Source: Propioniciclava sp.
Lineage (GTDB): Bacteria > Actinomycetota > Actinomycetes > Propionibacteriales > Propionibacteriaceae
NCBI RefSeq assembly: GCF_029977985.1
Contig: NZ_JARKOT010000099.1
Span: 1-64,000 of the forward strand
Length of the DNA: 64,000 nt
Direction of reading: 5' to 3'
Shown: positions 1-10,221 of the stretch, in pieces
Numbering within the stretch: position 1 is the first letter of the stretch
How the letters are laid out: every line of letters begins with the position of its first letter
Made by a program: the position numbers and the translations under genes
Notes under the pieces: model-generated
The model's input: only the letters and a program-made list of their open reading frames with translations
What the model was told of the DNA's origin: nothing
Database searches by the model: none

Positions 1-471
1 CCTGATCAGAGCTACTTGGACTTCAGATCATCCTCGAGAAGGTGCGCTCCGTCACGTCACCAAGCCGAGGACCATCCACAGGTTCTGATCATTGCTCTTG
101 CTCGAGCAGAGGCGGAGCACTCCACCCTCTCCCCGCTCACCGTTTACGGGCCATGGGCGTTTCCGCTCGCTTACGCGTGCTGGTTCGGCCTCAACGCTGC
201 GCTGTACACAACCTTGGCCATGTGCGCGGTGGCGGTCTTGAAGAATCGCGCCTTGGGCCTGTCAGTCGTCTGGATCGTCACGATGCTGTCGATCTATGGC
301 TTGGCCGTTGTCGGGCTGGAGGCGTTCTCGCCCGCGCTGTACGCCCCATCGAACCTGACTCAGTTGCCCATCACGAATTTGGCAGCCCCTCTCATCTTGG
401 TGGGAGGCGTCAGCCTGTGCGCCACCTTCGCGCTGCTCGTAGCAGCGCCACGACTGTTGCGGTTCCAATGA
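1..471 (+). CDS. Multi-spanning membrane protein, probable ABC-2-type permease component; 5' end probably outside the window or degenerate
   Basis: ORF 16-471 has several hydrophobic segments (PWAFPLAYACWFGLNAALYTTLAMCAVAVL, LSVVWIVTMLSIYGLAVVGL, LAAPLILVGGVSLCATFALLVAA); frame is open to the window edge; ATGA overlap with the next ORF; ABC ATPase downstream. Confidence 0.5.
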   Translation, partial: PDQSYLDFRSSSRRCAPSRHQAEDHPQVLIIALARAEAEHSTLSPLTVYGPWAFPLAYACWFGLNAALYTTLAMCAVAVLKNRALGLSVVWIVTMLSIYGLAVVGLEAFSPALYAPSNLTQLPITNLAAPLILVGGVSLCATFALLVAAPRLLRFQ

Positions 472-1522
472 TTGCTGGAGCGCTCATCCCCAGGCCCTCG
501 TGGTGGCATGTGGGCGTGCTAGGCGTCTCCTGTGCTGCGGGCCTCGTTGGCCGTGGGGACCTCCTGGCACGCGCGAGGGAGTACTCGGTTACCCCGAACG
601 CGATGGATCTGTACCTTCAGGCACTGCTCAACCCCTACCTGATGGTGTACTTCATTGTGCCCATCAGCCTCACCGTGGCACTCGTCAGGTCGCAACCCAC
701 AGACGCAACGATCCTGTGTCGCGCAGGTAGTTGCTGCCCTTCGCCTACGCGCTCGTCCCTTGGGGAGCTGCCCATCTGGCGGACCGCCGCTCCAAGCAGT
801 CCCCTCTGTTCGAACGGCCTTTTCTCGTGGTCGTCCTGGTCGGCGTCGTACTCGTAGGCCTACGTCTTGATTCACTCCATTTCAACTTCCCGGGACTCGG
901 GTCGGACGAACTCGCGTGGACGGCCTTCTACGGTCTGTCCCCTGGGAGCGTGAGCTTCGTGGACTACGTGTTCATCGCCCTGCTCGGGGTTCTCCCCTCC
1001 TACTACAGCGCGGTGGCGTTCGAGGAGGAGGTTCGGCGGACCTCGACCACCCTCATGCGCCACGGCTCGCTGCGCAACTGGTGGGTCGGCTTCGTCCGGG
1101 AGCATTCCATGAGAACGGCACTGTACTGGGGCGTCTTGCTGGCCGTGACATTCCTCCTGGCCTCTCTGGCCGGCCCCGGCGCGAACCCAGATGCCCTGCC
1201 AACTCCCGGGCTCGGACAGTCCGTGCTCTGGATAGCCGTGCTCGGGTGGTTGCAGTCCCTCTGCTAGTGCCTGCTCGCCATGCTTGGCCAATGGGTTTCC
1301 GCGGCCCCTTGGGGTGGGGTGGCAGCGCTCGGCGTCGCGATTGCTGGCGGTTTCGTCGTGGGAGTGCACGTCGTCCTGCCGTTCGGACTCAATTCACTCG
1401 GGCTCGTGAACAGCGCGTTCGGCCGCGAGCCAGTGGCGGCCTTGACCTTCTGGGTGCTGGCTCTCCTGGCCCTGTCCGTGCTCACACTTCGCCCCCCGCC
1501 TTCTCGAAAGGAACGTGATCGA
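468..1522 (+). pseudogene. Disrupted ABC transporter permease (frameshift near 728-733, in-frame TAG at 1265-1267, frame irregularity at the C6 run 1492-1497)
   Basis: Hydrophobic reading starts at ATG 468 in frame 0, continues in frame 2 from 731, meets TAG at 1265, and resumes in the same frame with more TM segments (GGVAALGVAIAGGFVVGVHVVL, FWVLALLALSVLTL). Confidence 0.7.
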
Positions 1523-2164
1523 ATGACCCGGGTGCTTGCTTTGGAAGGCGTTTCCAAGTCTTTCCGAGGGGTCCCTCTGCTGACCTCGGTCGATCTGGAA
1601 CTCCTGGAGGGGGAGTGCTTGGCGCTCTCAGGGCCGAACGGGTCGGGGAAGTCGGTGCTGTTCCGCCTCGCCTGTCGACTCGCCGTTCCGGATGCCGGAC
1701 GTGTGGCGATCTCCCCGAAGTATCTCCACCCCAAGAGGACCTTCCCTCAATCGTTCGGGGTCATCATCGACCGGCCTGGGTACGTGGCGTCGAGAACGGG
1801 CCTGGACAACCTGTTGGAGTTGGCCTCCATCAGGTCGATCGTGGGGGAGCAGGAAGTGAGAGAAGCCATGGGCATGGTTGGTCTCGACCCAGAGACCCCC
1901 CAAGCGGTGGGCCGGTACTCCTTGGGAATGAAGCAGAAGCTGGCGCTCGCTCAGGCCTTCATGGAGGGGCAACAAGTACTGCTCCTCGATGAGCCGTTCA
2001 ACGCCCTCGACGAGAAGAGCGTTGTGCGCACACGCGACATCCTGCGCCGTTTCCTCAATGAAGGACGCACGATCATGTTCGCGTCCCACAACGCCGACGA
2101 CGTGGCGGCATTGAGCACCCGGCACGTCAGGATCCAGGATGGCCGCGTGGTTCCAGCGACCTGA
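1523..2164 (+). CDS. ABC transporter ATP-binding protein
   Basis: Walker A GPNGSGKS, signature-like YSLGMKQKL, Walker B QVLLLDEPFNALDE; internal ATG at 1523 preferred over the ORF-track start at 1280. Confidence 0.85.
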   Translation: MTRVLALEGVSKSFRGVPLLTSVDLELLEGECLALSGPNGSGKSVLFRLACRLAVPDAGRVAISPKYLHPKRTFPQSFGVIIDRPGYVASRTGLDNLLELASIRSIVGEQEVREAMGMVGLDPETPQAVGRYSLGMKQKLALAQAFMEGQQVLLLDEPFNALDEKSVVRTRDILRRFLNEGRTIMFASHNADDVAALSTRHVRIQDGRVVPAT

Positions 2165-2196
2165 GGCCCGACACGGGGTTCTGTCACGATGGGTCC

Positions 2197-3576
2197 ATGA
2201 CCGCTGCAGCTCCCCGCGTGGCCATCGTGGGCGCCGGACCGTCGGGGCTGTTCGCCGCCCAGGCGCTGCTCAACGGGCACGATGGCGTCCGCGTCGACGT
2301 CCTCGACCGGCTGCCGACACCGTTCGGGCTGCTCCGCTACGGGGTGGCCCCGGACCACGCCACCATCCAGGGCATCCAGCGCGCGCTGCGCGCCCCCTTC
2401 GCTGACGAGCGGGTGCGGTTCTTCGGGCTCGTCGAACTGGGCCGCACGCTCACGCGCGACGAACTCGTCGCCGGCTACGACGCGGTGATCTACGCCGCCG
2501 GCGCATCGGAGGACCGGCGGCTCGGCATCCCCGGCGAAGATCTGCCGGGCAGCCGCTCGGCGCGCGAGTTCGTCGCCTGGTACTGCGGCCACCCCGACGC
2601 CGAGGAGCAAGACCTGAGCGGCGTCACAAGCGCCGTCACGTTCGGCGTGGGGAACGTGGCCGTCGACGTCTGCCGCGTGCTGGCTGCCGACGCCGCCCGG
2701 CTCGCGCCGACCGACATGCCGCAGCCGGTGCTCGACGAACTGCGCGCCAGCACCGTGCGCGACGTGTGGCTCGTCGGACGCCGCGGGCCCCAGCACGCCT
2801 CGTTCACCACCACCGAGCTGCGCGAGCTGCTGACCCTGGACGGCGTGCAGCCGCTCCTCGACCCAGCCGATCTGGCGGGCATCGACGCCACCGACCTCGA
2901 CCGGCGGGTCCGCGGCAACCTTGAGGCGCTCCGGACGGCGGCCGAGCGCGTCGTCCCCGAGGCGCGGGTGCGGCTGCACCTGCGGTTCTGGCAGCGCCCC
3001 GTCGAGATCGTCGGCCCGGACGCCGCCGCTGCGGTCGTCCTCGAACGCACCGCGCCCGCGGCGGGGACCGCCGTGGTGGGCACGGGGGAGACCGAGGTCG
3101 TGCCGACGCAGCTCGTGCTGCGGGCGATCGGCTACCGGGGGCGTCCCCTGCTCGGTGTGCCGTTCGACAAGGCCGCCGGGGTCATCCCGAACGCCGACGG
3201 CCGCGTCATGCGGCCCGACGGCACGCCGAGCCCGGGGGAGTACGTGGTCGGCTGGATCAAGCGCGGCCCGATCGGCGTCATCGGCACGAACAAGGCCGAC
3301 GCCGCCGCCACCGTCGCCCACGTGCTCGACGACCTCGAGGCCAGTGCGGGCGCGCCCACCTCCGGCCTGGAGGTCGACGCGCTGCTCGCCGCCCATGGCC
3401 TGCAGCCCTCGACGTTCGCCGACTGGGAGGCCATCGACGCCGCCGAGCAGGCCCGGGGTGCCGGTTCGGGCCGCCAGCGCGTCAAGGTGGCGTCGTGGAG
3501 CGAACTGGCCGACCTCGTGCGGCACGGCCGCGGCGGCGGGCCGCTGGAGCGCGAACCGGACGCCCCGGCCCCCTGA
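2197..3576 (+). CDS. fprA: FAD-dependent ferredoxin/adrenodoxin-type NADP+ reductase
   Basis: N-terminal VAIVGAGPSGLFAAQALL; TPFGLLRYGVAPDH and GVGNVAVDVCRVLA motifs; C-terminal GEYVVGWIKRGPIGVIGTNK. Confidence 0.88.
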   Translation: MTAAAPRVAIVGAGPSGLFAAQALLNGHDGVRVDVLDRLPTPFGLLRYGVAPDHATIQGIQRALRAPFADERVRFFGLVELGRTLTRDELVAGYDAVIYAAGASEDRRLGIPGEDLPGSRSAREFVAWYCGHPDAEEQDLSGVTSAVTFGVGNVAVDVCRVLAADAARLAPTDMPQPVLDELRASTVRDVWLVGRRGPQHASFTTTELRELLTLDGVQPLLDPADLAGIDATDLDRRVRGNLEALRTAAERVVPEARVRLHLRFWQRPVEIVGPDAAAAVVLERTAPAAGTAVVGTGETEVVPTQLVLRAIGYRGRPLLGVPFDKAAGVIPNADGRVMRPDGTPSPGEYVVGWIKRGPIGVIGTNKADAAATVAHVLDDLEASAGAPTSGLEVDALLAAHGLQPSTFADWEAIDAAEQARGAGSGRQRVKVASWSELADLVRHGRGGGPLEREPDAPAP

Positions 3577-3688
3577 GCAGGAGCACCCCGGCTCGGTTCT
3601 GACGTTTCAGTGACGTGCCCACCGCCGCTGTGGTTCGCTGGGGAGGGGGATGGTTTCCCCCGGTTATCCCCAGACACGAAGGAGTGTT

Positions 3689-4966
3689 ATGAACCACCCA
3701 CTGATGAAGCAGCCGTTGTCGCGGCGCATCCTGCTCGGCTCCGCCGCCGGCCTCGCCGCGGCGGCCACCCTGCCCGCCGGGCTCGCGCAGGCGGCGCCGC
3801 GGACCGCCACCGTCCCGTTCGTCCTCAACGCCGAGGTGCTGGACGGCGGTGAGCAGGTCATCGCGCTCACGCTGGACGCCCACGCGCTCGGGCCGATCGA
3901 TGCGTCGAGCATCACCACCGCCACATTCACCGTGCATGCGCTCGCGGAGTCGCCGTTGGTGATCCCCGACGGCGAGATGATCTTCAACCTGTTCGACGGC
4001 GAGCGTCGCGTCACGGAGGTATCGATCGACCAGAAGCGCCAGATCGTCCTCACCCTCGAGCACGGCGAGAGCGTCGCCGGCGGCGCGACGCTCGGGTACC
4101 TGCTCAAGGCAGGCCGCAACGTGCAACTCGACCTCACGTACACGATCACCGTCGCCACCCCGATCCGGCTGCGCAACGGCCGCTCGGTGAGTGACGTCAC
4201 GTTCGTGCAGGCCGAGGGCGTGGTGAACCCCGAGGTGGACGCCTACTCCTACGGCGTCAGCTCCGGTGGCATGAACTACCGCCTGCACAGCCCCTCCCCG
4301 GGTGCGAGCGGGTCGAAGGGCAACGCGCAGTCGGGCAACCGCTACGACCTCATCGTGTGGCTGCACGGCGCCGGCGAGGGCGGTATGCGTGACGGTACGT
4401 TCTACACCAACGAGACCCAGCTGCGCGGCAACCGTGGTGCGCTCGGCTTCTCGACGCCCGCAGCGCAGGAGATCTTCGGCGGCGCTTACGTGCTGGCCCC
4501 GCAGTGCAAGACGTGGTGGCTCGACGATATCTACACCACGGATCTCAAGGCCTGCATCGACGAGGTCGTGGCGAAGTTCCGGATCGACCCGAGCCGCGTC
4601 CACGTGGTCGGCTGCAGCAACGGGGGCTTCATGAGCATGGAGATGGCCCAGGCCTACCCGGACTTCTTCGCGTCGTCGGTGCCCATCTGCCCGGCGATCT
4701 ACCCGTTCACCACCGAGGACATCCGGCGACTGGAGTACACGCCGACCTGGTTCGTGGCGGCTGAGAACGACCCGGTGGTGCCGGCTGAGACCAACGCCGT
4801 GTACGCCCACGAACTGGTTCCGAGTTCGATCCTGACCCTGTACCCGAACGTCGTCTGGGACGGCTACGAGTTCAACGGTCACTGGTCGTGGATCTACGTG
4901 GCCCACAACGATCCGGTGCACGACGGCGTCCACATCTGGAACTGGATGGCGGCGCAGTCGCGCTGA
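3689..4966 (+). CDS. Tat-exported alpha/beta-hydrolase (esterase / prolyl-oligopeptidase-like) with N-terminal beta-rich domain
   Basis: Tat-type signal SRRILLGSAAGLAAAATL; LIVWLHGAGEGG; nucleophile elbow GCSNGG; RBS aaggag upstream. Confidence 0.75.
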   Translation: MNHPLMKQPLSRRILLGSAAGLAAAATLPAGLAQAAPRTATVPFVLNAEVLDGGEQVIALTLDAHALGPIDASSITTATFTVHALAESPLVIPDGEMIFNLFDGERRVTEVSIDQKRQIVLTLEHGESVAGGATLGYLLKAGRNVQLDLTYTITVATPIRLRNGRSVSDVTFVQAEGVVNPEVDAYSYGVSSGGMNYRLHSPSPGASGSKGNAQSGNRYDLIVWLHGAGEGGMRDGTFYTNETQLRGNRGALGFSTPAAQEIFGGAYVLAPQCKTWWLDDIYTTDLKACIDEVVAKFRIDPSRVHVVGCSNGGFMSMEMAQAYPDFFASSVPICPAIYPFTTEDIRRLEYTPTWFVAAENDPVVPAETNAVYAHELVPSSILTLYPNVVWDGYEFNGHWSWIYVAHNDPVHDGVHIWNWMAAQSR

Positions 4967-4998
4967 TCCCCGCGGTCCGCCTCCTGCAGCACGACTGA

Positions 4999-5934
4999 TC
5001 AGCCGACGGGCGGGTTCTCCAGGTCTGTGACCCGCAGCAGCGTCGACTTGCCGAACAGACTCTCCACCAGGTCGACCGCCAGTTCGGCGGTGGCGTTCCT
5101 GACGTCGAGGGCGGGGTTGATCTCGACGAGATCGAGCGAGCCGAGGCGTCCGGTGTCGGCGATCATCTCCATGCAGAGTTGCGCCTCGCGGTAGGTCGGG
5201 CCGCCGACGACGGGCGTTCCGACGCCCGGGGCGACGCTCGGGTCGACGAAGTCGAGGTCGAGGGAGAGGTGGAGGTGCGTGTCGGCGTCCACGCTGGCCA
5301 GGACGCGCCGCATCGCCTTCCGCATGCCGGCCTCGTCGAGGTAGCGCATGTCGTAGACGGCCAGGCCGAGGTCGGCGAGGAACACCTTCTCGCCCGGGTC
5401 GACGCTGCGCAGCCCCACCTGGTGGATCTGGTCGTGCGTGATGGCGGGGGTGGTGTCCGACAGTCCGGTGAGCTCGTCCGGCCCGTGGCCGAGCAGGCAG
5501 GCGACCGGCATGCCGTGGATGTTGCCCGAGGGCGTCATGGCGTTCGTGTTGATGTCGGCGTGGGCGTCCACCCAGATGATGAGCAGCTTCTTGCCCACGG
5601 CCCGGCAGTGGGCGGCGACGGCGCTGATCGAGCCGATGGCGAGGCTGTGGTCGCCGCCCATGAGCACCGGCAACCGGCCCGCGGCCAGGGCGTCGGCCAC
5701 GCGGTCGCGCACGGCGACGTTCCACGCGACGACCTCGTCGAGGTGCCGGTAGCCGCCGACCGGCGGCTGCATCGGGTTGGGCGGGCCGTCCACGTCGCCG
5801 GTGTCGGTCACGTCGCGGCCGAGGGCGGTGAGCCCGCGGCCGATGCCGGCCACGCGCAGGGCGCCCGGCCCGAGCCGGCAGCCGGCGACGCTCGCGCCGA
5901 CGTCGGTGGGTGCGCCGATCAAGGACAGTTCCAT
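4999..5934 (-). CDS. rocF: Arginase / agmatinase family ureohydrolase
   Basis: GGDHSLAIGS, WVDAHADINT, SLDLDFVDPS metal-binding motifs; internal ATG start MELSLIGAPTDVGAS. Confidence 0.85.
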   Translation of the reverse strand: MELSLIGAPTDVGASVAGCRLGPGALRVAGIGRGLTALGRDVTDTGDVDGPPNPMQPPVGGYRHLDEVVAWNVAVRDRVADALAAGRLPVLMGGDHSLAIGSISAVAAHCRAVGKKLLIIWVDAHADINTNAMTPSGNIHGMPVACLLGHGPDELTGLSDTTPAITHDQIHQVGLRSVDPGEKVFLADLGLAVYDMRYLDEAGMRKAMRRVLASVDADTHLHLSLDLDFVDPSVAPGVGTPVVGGPTYREAQLCMEMIADTGRLGSLDLVEINPALDVRNATAELAVDLVESLFGKSTLLRVTDLENPPVG

Positions 5935-6110
5935 GGTGCTCCTCGTGCTCGCCGGGCGTCGTCGCGGGGTGGCTGCCCCAGTCTGCAAGACGGCTCCGGC
6001 GTCCGCAATCCGGGCGTCGGACGCCGCCCCAGCGCCCACGCCGGGTGTCGGCCCCGGAAAGCGTCGGTGGCAGCGACTACAGTGACGGACTCGGGAGGAA
6101 CCTGCTGACG

Positions 6111-9100
6111 ATGTCCGACGAATTCGTTCACCTGCACTGCCACTCCGACTTCTCCATGCTGGACGGGGCTGCCCGTCTGGGCGACCTCGTGACCGCGGCG
6201 GAGGGCCACGGCATGCGGGCGCTCGCGATCACCGACCACGGCAACGTCTTCGGGGCGTACGAGTGGTACCGGACAGCCAAGGGCAGCCAGGTGAAGCCGA
6301 TCATCGGTCTGGAGGCATACCTCACCCCGAAGACGCATCGCAGCGAGCGCAAGCGGGTCCAGTTCGGCGACGGCACGGGCGACGACGTGGCGTCCAAGGG
6401 CGCGTACACGCACATGACGCTGTGGGCGGCCGACACGGCCGGGATGCACAATCTGTTCCGGCTGAGTTCGCTCAGCTCGCTGGAGGGGTTCTTCTACAAG
6501 CCGCGCGCCGACCGCGAGCTGCTTGAACGCTATGCGCAGGGCCTCATCGCGACCACGGGCTGTCCGTCTGGAGAAGTGCAGACCTACCTGCGCCTCGGCC
6601 AGTTCGAGGAAGCGGTGAAGTCGGCTGCCGAGTTCCGCGACATCTTCGGGCCCGGCAACTTCTACGTCGAACTCATGGATCACGGGCTGGCGATCGAGAA
6701 CCGCGTGCGGGCCGACCTGCTGGCCCTCGCGAAGAAGCTCGGTCTGCCGCTGGTGGCGAGCAACGACCTGCACTACGTGCGCCCCGAGGACGCCACGGCC
6801 CACGACACGCTGTTGTGCGTCTCGTCGGGGTCGAACAAGGACACCCCGAATCGGTTCAAGTTCGACGGTGACGGCTATTACCTGAAGTCGGCGGCGGAGA
6901 TGCGCCAGTTGTTCTCGAACCTGCCCGAGGCGTGCGACAACACCCTCGCCATCGCCGAGCGGTGCGACGTCCACTTCACCGAGGGCACGGGCACCTACAT
7001 GCCGCGCTTCCCGGTGCCCGCGGGGCACACCGAGGAGTCGTGGTTCGTGGAGGAGGTGCGCCGCGGCCTGGCGGAACGCTTCAAGGGCAACGTGCCCGAG
7101 TACGCGACCAAGCAGGCCGACTACGAGGCCGAGATCATCATCCAGAAGGGCTACCCCGGGTACTTCCTGGTGGTGGCCGACTTCATCAACTGGAGCAAAC
7201 GCAATGGCATCCGGGTCGGCCCCGGCCGCGGCTCGGGTGCCGGTTCGATGTGTGCCTATGCGATGCGGATCACCGACCTGGATCCCGTCCCCCACGGGCT
7301 GTTCTTCGAGCGGTTCCTGAACCCCGAGCGCCCCTCGATGCCCGACTTCGACGTCGACTTCGACGAGCGCCGGCGGGGCGAGGTGATCAAGTACGTCACC
7401 GAGAAGTACGGCGACGACCGGGTCTGCCAGATCATCACCTACGGCACCATCAAGGCCAAGCAGGCGATCAAGGACGCCGGCCGCGTCCTCGGCAAGCCGT
7501 TCGGCCTCGGTGAGAAGCTGACGAAGGCCTACACGCCCGACGTCCAGGGCAAGGGCGTCACGTTGAAGCAGGTGTTCGACCCCGGCCATCCGCGGTACGG
7601 CGAGGGCACCGAGTTCCGCGAGCTGTACGCCACCGATCCCGAGGTCGCCGAAGTGGTCGACACGGCGCGTGGCATCGAAGGGCTGAAGCGGCAGTGGGGC
7701 GTCCACGCGGCCGGCGTCATCATGTCGAGCGAGCCGCTGCTGGACGTCATCCCGATCATGAAACGGGAGCAGGACGGCCAGATCATCACCCAGTTCGACT
7801 ACCCGAGCTGCGAGAGTCTCGGCCTGGTCAAGATGGACTTCCTCGGCCTGCGCAACCTCACGATCCTCGACGACGCCGTGCAGAACGTGAAGATCAACCG
7901 TGATCTCGACCTGGATCTCGACGCGCTGGCCGCCGACACGACCGATCAGGCGACCTACGACCTGCTCTCCCGGGGCGACACCCTGGGGGTCTTCCAGTTC
8001 GACGGTTCCGGCTATCGGGCGCTCTGCCGGCTCATGCGGCCCGACCAGTTCGCCGACATCACGGCGCTCGGCGCCCTCTACCGTCCCGGCCCGATGGGCA
8101 CGAACACCCACGTCAACTACGCGATGCGCAAGAACGGCCAGCAGCCGGTCACGCACATCCACGCCGAACTGGCCGACGCGCTGGGCGACATCCTCGGCGA
8201 GACGTACGGCCTGCTCGTGTATCAGGAGCAGGTCATGCAGATCGCGCAGCAACTCGCGGGGTACACCCTCGGCGCCGCCGATCTGCTGCGGCGCGCGATG
8301 GGCAAGAAGAAGAAGGAGGTGCTGGACGCCGAGTTCGTCAATTTCGAGGCCGGCATGAAGGCACGCGGCTACTCCGACGACGCCATCTCGGCGCTGTGGG
8401 AGACGATGGTTCCGTTCTCGGCGTACGGCTTCAACAAGTCCCACGCGGCGGCGTACGGGCTGGTGTCCTACTGGACCGCCTACCTCAAGGCGAACTACCC
8501 GGCCGAGTACATGGCAGCGCTGCTCGAGTCGGTCCGCGACGACAAGGACAAGATGGCCGTCTATCTTGCCGAGTGCCGCCGCATGGGCATCCAGGTGCTT
8601 CCCCCCGACGTCAACACCTCCCAGGGCCGGTTCACTCCGGTCGGGGACCACATCCGGTTCGGCCTCGGCGCCATCAGGAACGTGGGGGACAACGTCGTCG
8701 CCGGCATCCTCGCCGCCCGCGAAGAGCACGGGGCGGCGTCCGACTTCAACGCCTTCCTCGACCAGGTGCCGGCCGTCGTCTGCAACAAGCGCGTCGTGGA
8801 GTCGCTCATCAAGGCGGGCGCGTTCGACTCGATGGGGCACACCCGCCGCGGGCTCATGGAGTGCTTCGAGACGAAGATCGACGAGGTGGTCGACCTCAAG
8901 CGCAATCAGGCCAATGGCCAGGACGACCTGTTCGCCGACTTCTTCGGGGGTGGGCCGGACGCCGCCGGCGGCGGTCTGGTCGCATCCCCGGTGGCGGAGG
9001 TCGACGAGTGGGAGAAGATGACCCGCCTCGCCTTCGAGCGGGAGATGCTCGGGTTGTACGTGAGCGACCATCCGCTGCAGGGGCTCGAACACGTGCTCGC

Positions 9101-9644
9101 TGCCAACCGCGACACGAGCATCGCCCAGCTCACCGGCGAGGAGAAGCCCCGCGAGGGCGCGGTGACGATCTGCGGCATGATCACGGGCATTCAGCGCAAG
9201 GCCAACAAGGCCGGGCAGGCGTGGGCGATCCTGACGGTGGAGGACCTCGAGTCGTCGATCGAGGTGCTCGTGTTCAACAAGGCGTACGGACCGGTGGCGT
9301 TCTCGCTGGCGACCGACGTGGTGGTGCGCATCAAGGGGCGGGTGCGCGAGAAGGACGAGTCGGTCGAGCTGACGGCCCAGGAGGTGGCGTTCCCCGACGT
9401 GACGCGCCGCGAATCGGGGCCGGTGACGATCTCCTTGCCGACGGCGCGGTGCACGCCGGAGGTCGTCGAGCAACTCGGCTTCACCTTGCGGCAGCACCCG
9501 GGGACGTCGGAGGTGCGCGTCCGGCTGGTCAGCCCGCAACGAAACACGGTGTGGCGGCTCGACGACAAGCTGCGCGTGCGGCCGTCCACGTCGCTGATGG
9601 CCGACATCAAGGCGCTCTTGGGGCCGTCCAGTGTCAGCGCCTAA
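6111..9644 (+). CDS. dnaE: DNA polymerase III subunit alpha
   Basis: PHP domain HLHCHSDFSMLDG; PDFDVDFDERRR; full-length 1177 aa with C-terminal OB region. Confidence 0.97.
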   Translation: MSDEFVHLHCHSDFSMLDGAARLGDLVTAAEGHGMRALAITDHGNVFGAYEWYRTAKGSQVKPIIGLEAYLTPKTHRSERKRVQFGDGTGDDVASKGAYTHMTLWAADTAGMHNLFRLSSLSSLEGFFYKPRADRELLERYAQGLIATTGCPSGEVQTYLRLGQFEEAVKSAAEFRDIFGPGNFYVELMDHGLAIENRVRADLLALAKKLGLPLVASNDLHYVRPEDATAHDTLLCVSSGSNKDTPNRFKFDGDGYYLKSAAEMRQLFSNLPEACDNTLAIAERCDVHFTEGTGTYMPRFPVPAGHTEESWFVEEVRRGLAERFKGNVPEYATKQADYEAEIIIQKGYPGYFLVVADFINWSKRNGIRVGPGRGSGAGSMCAYAMRITDLDPVPHGLFFERFLNPERPSMPDFDVDFDERRRGEVIKYVTEKYGDDRVCQIITYGTIKAKQAIKDAGRVLGKPFGLGEKLTKAYTPDVQGKGVTLKQVFDPGHPRYGEGTEFRELYATDPEVAEVVDTARGIEGLKRQWGVHAAGVIMSSEPLLDVIPIMKREQDGQIITQFDYPSCESLGLVKMDFLGLRNLTILDDAVQNVKINRDLDLDLDALAADTTDQATYDLLSRGDTLGVFQFDGSGYRALCRLMRPDQFADITALGALYRPGPMGTNTHVNYAMRKNGQQPVTHIHAELADALGDILGETYGLLVYQEQVMQIAQQLAGYTLGAADLLRRAMGKKKKEVLDAEFVNFEAGMKARGYSDDAISALWETMVPFSAYGFNKSHAAAYGLVSYWTAYLKANYPAEYMAALLESVRDDKDKMAVYLAECRRMGIQVLPPDVNTSQGRFTPVGDHIRFGLGAIRNVGDNVVAGILAAREEHGAASDFNAFLDQVPAVVCNKRVVESLIKAGAFDSMGHTRRGLMECFETKIDEVVDLKRNQANGQDDLFADFFGGGPDAAGGGLVASPVAEVDEWEKMTRLAFEREMLGLYVSDHPLQGLEHVLAANRDTSIAQLTGEEKPREGAVTICGMITGIQRKANKAGQAWAILTVEDLESSIEVLVFNKAYGPVAFSLATDVVVRIKGRVREKDESVELTAQEVAFPDVTRRESGPVTISLPTARCTPEVVEQLGFTLRQHPGTSEVRVRLVSPQRNTVWRLDDKLRVRPSTSLMADIKALLGPSSVSA

Positions 9645-9654
9645 CATTCCGCCC

Positions 9655-10221
9655 ATGGGGGTCCGCGAGGTGACGAACCGCCTCGGCGTGCTGGTGGCCG
9701 CGGCGTTGCTGCTCGGGGCGCTCGCCGCGCTCGTCTGGGCGCGCGTCACCGTGCTACCGAGCTTCGTCGTCGGGGCCGAGGGGCAGGCGACCATCACCGA
9801 GCGGGGCATGGCGTCGGTCGCGTCGGCGGACTGGTGGTTTTCCGTGCTCGGGCTCGTCGGAGGGCTGATCCTCGGGCTGGGAGCCTGGCTGACGCTCCGG
9901 CGGATCGGTTGGCCGGTGGCGCTGGTCGCGGTGATCGTGTCGCTGGCATCGGGGGTGACGTGCTGGCTGCTCGGTGAGGCGCTCGGCCCCGGCCCGTTCG
10001 CGGCCCGGATCGCGGAGGCGACCGCCGGGGAGGTCGTTCCGGTCGCCCTGGAGTTGCACGCGGTGTCGGCGCTGGCGGTGTGGCCGCTCGCGGCCGTCGG
10101 CGTGCCGCTGTTCGCGTCCGCGCTCGGCCCTGAGGTCGAGGGGGAGCGGCGCGCGCGCCGTGAGCGGCGCCGGCGAGAGCAGGCGGGCGACCGCCAGCCC
10201 GTCGGGACGGACGCGCCATGA
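9655..10221 (+). CDS. DUF2567-like four-TM membrane protein
   Basis: Hydrophobic segments; start ATG 9655 preceded by TAACAT; overlaps next gene by ATGA. Confidence 0.55.
   Translation: MGVREVTNRLGVLVAAALLLGALAALVWARVTVLPSFVVGAEGQATITERGMASVASADWWFSVLGLVGGLILGLGAWLTLRRIGWPVALVAVIVSLASGVTCWLLGEALGPGPFAARIAEATAGEVVPVALELHAVSALAVWPLAAVGVPLFASALGPEVEGERRARRERRRREQAGDRQPVGTDAP

Noticed and set aside
1280-2164. Membrane-ATPase fusion protein as annotated by the ORF track
   Set aside because: Better explained as the end of a broken permease gene reading into the ATPase because of a C-run frame change; ATPase start at 1523 preferred.
3482-5725. 747-aa minus-strand ORF
   Set aside because: Covers the antisense of an esterase and a wrong frame of the arginase; no domain-like sequence, typical high-GC artefact.
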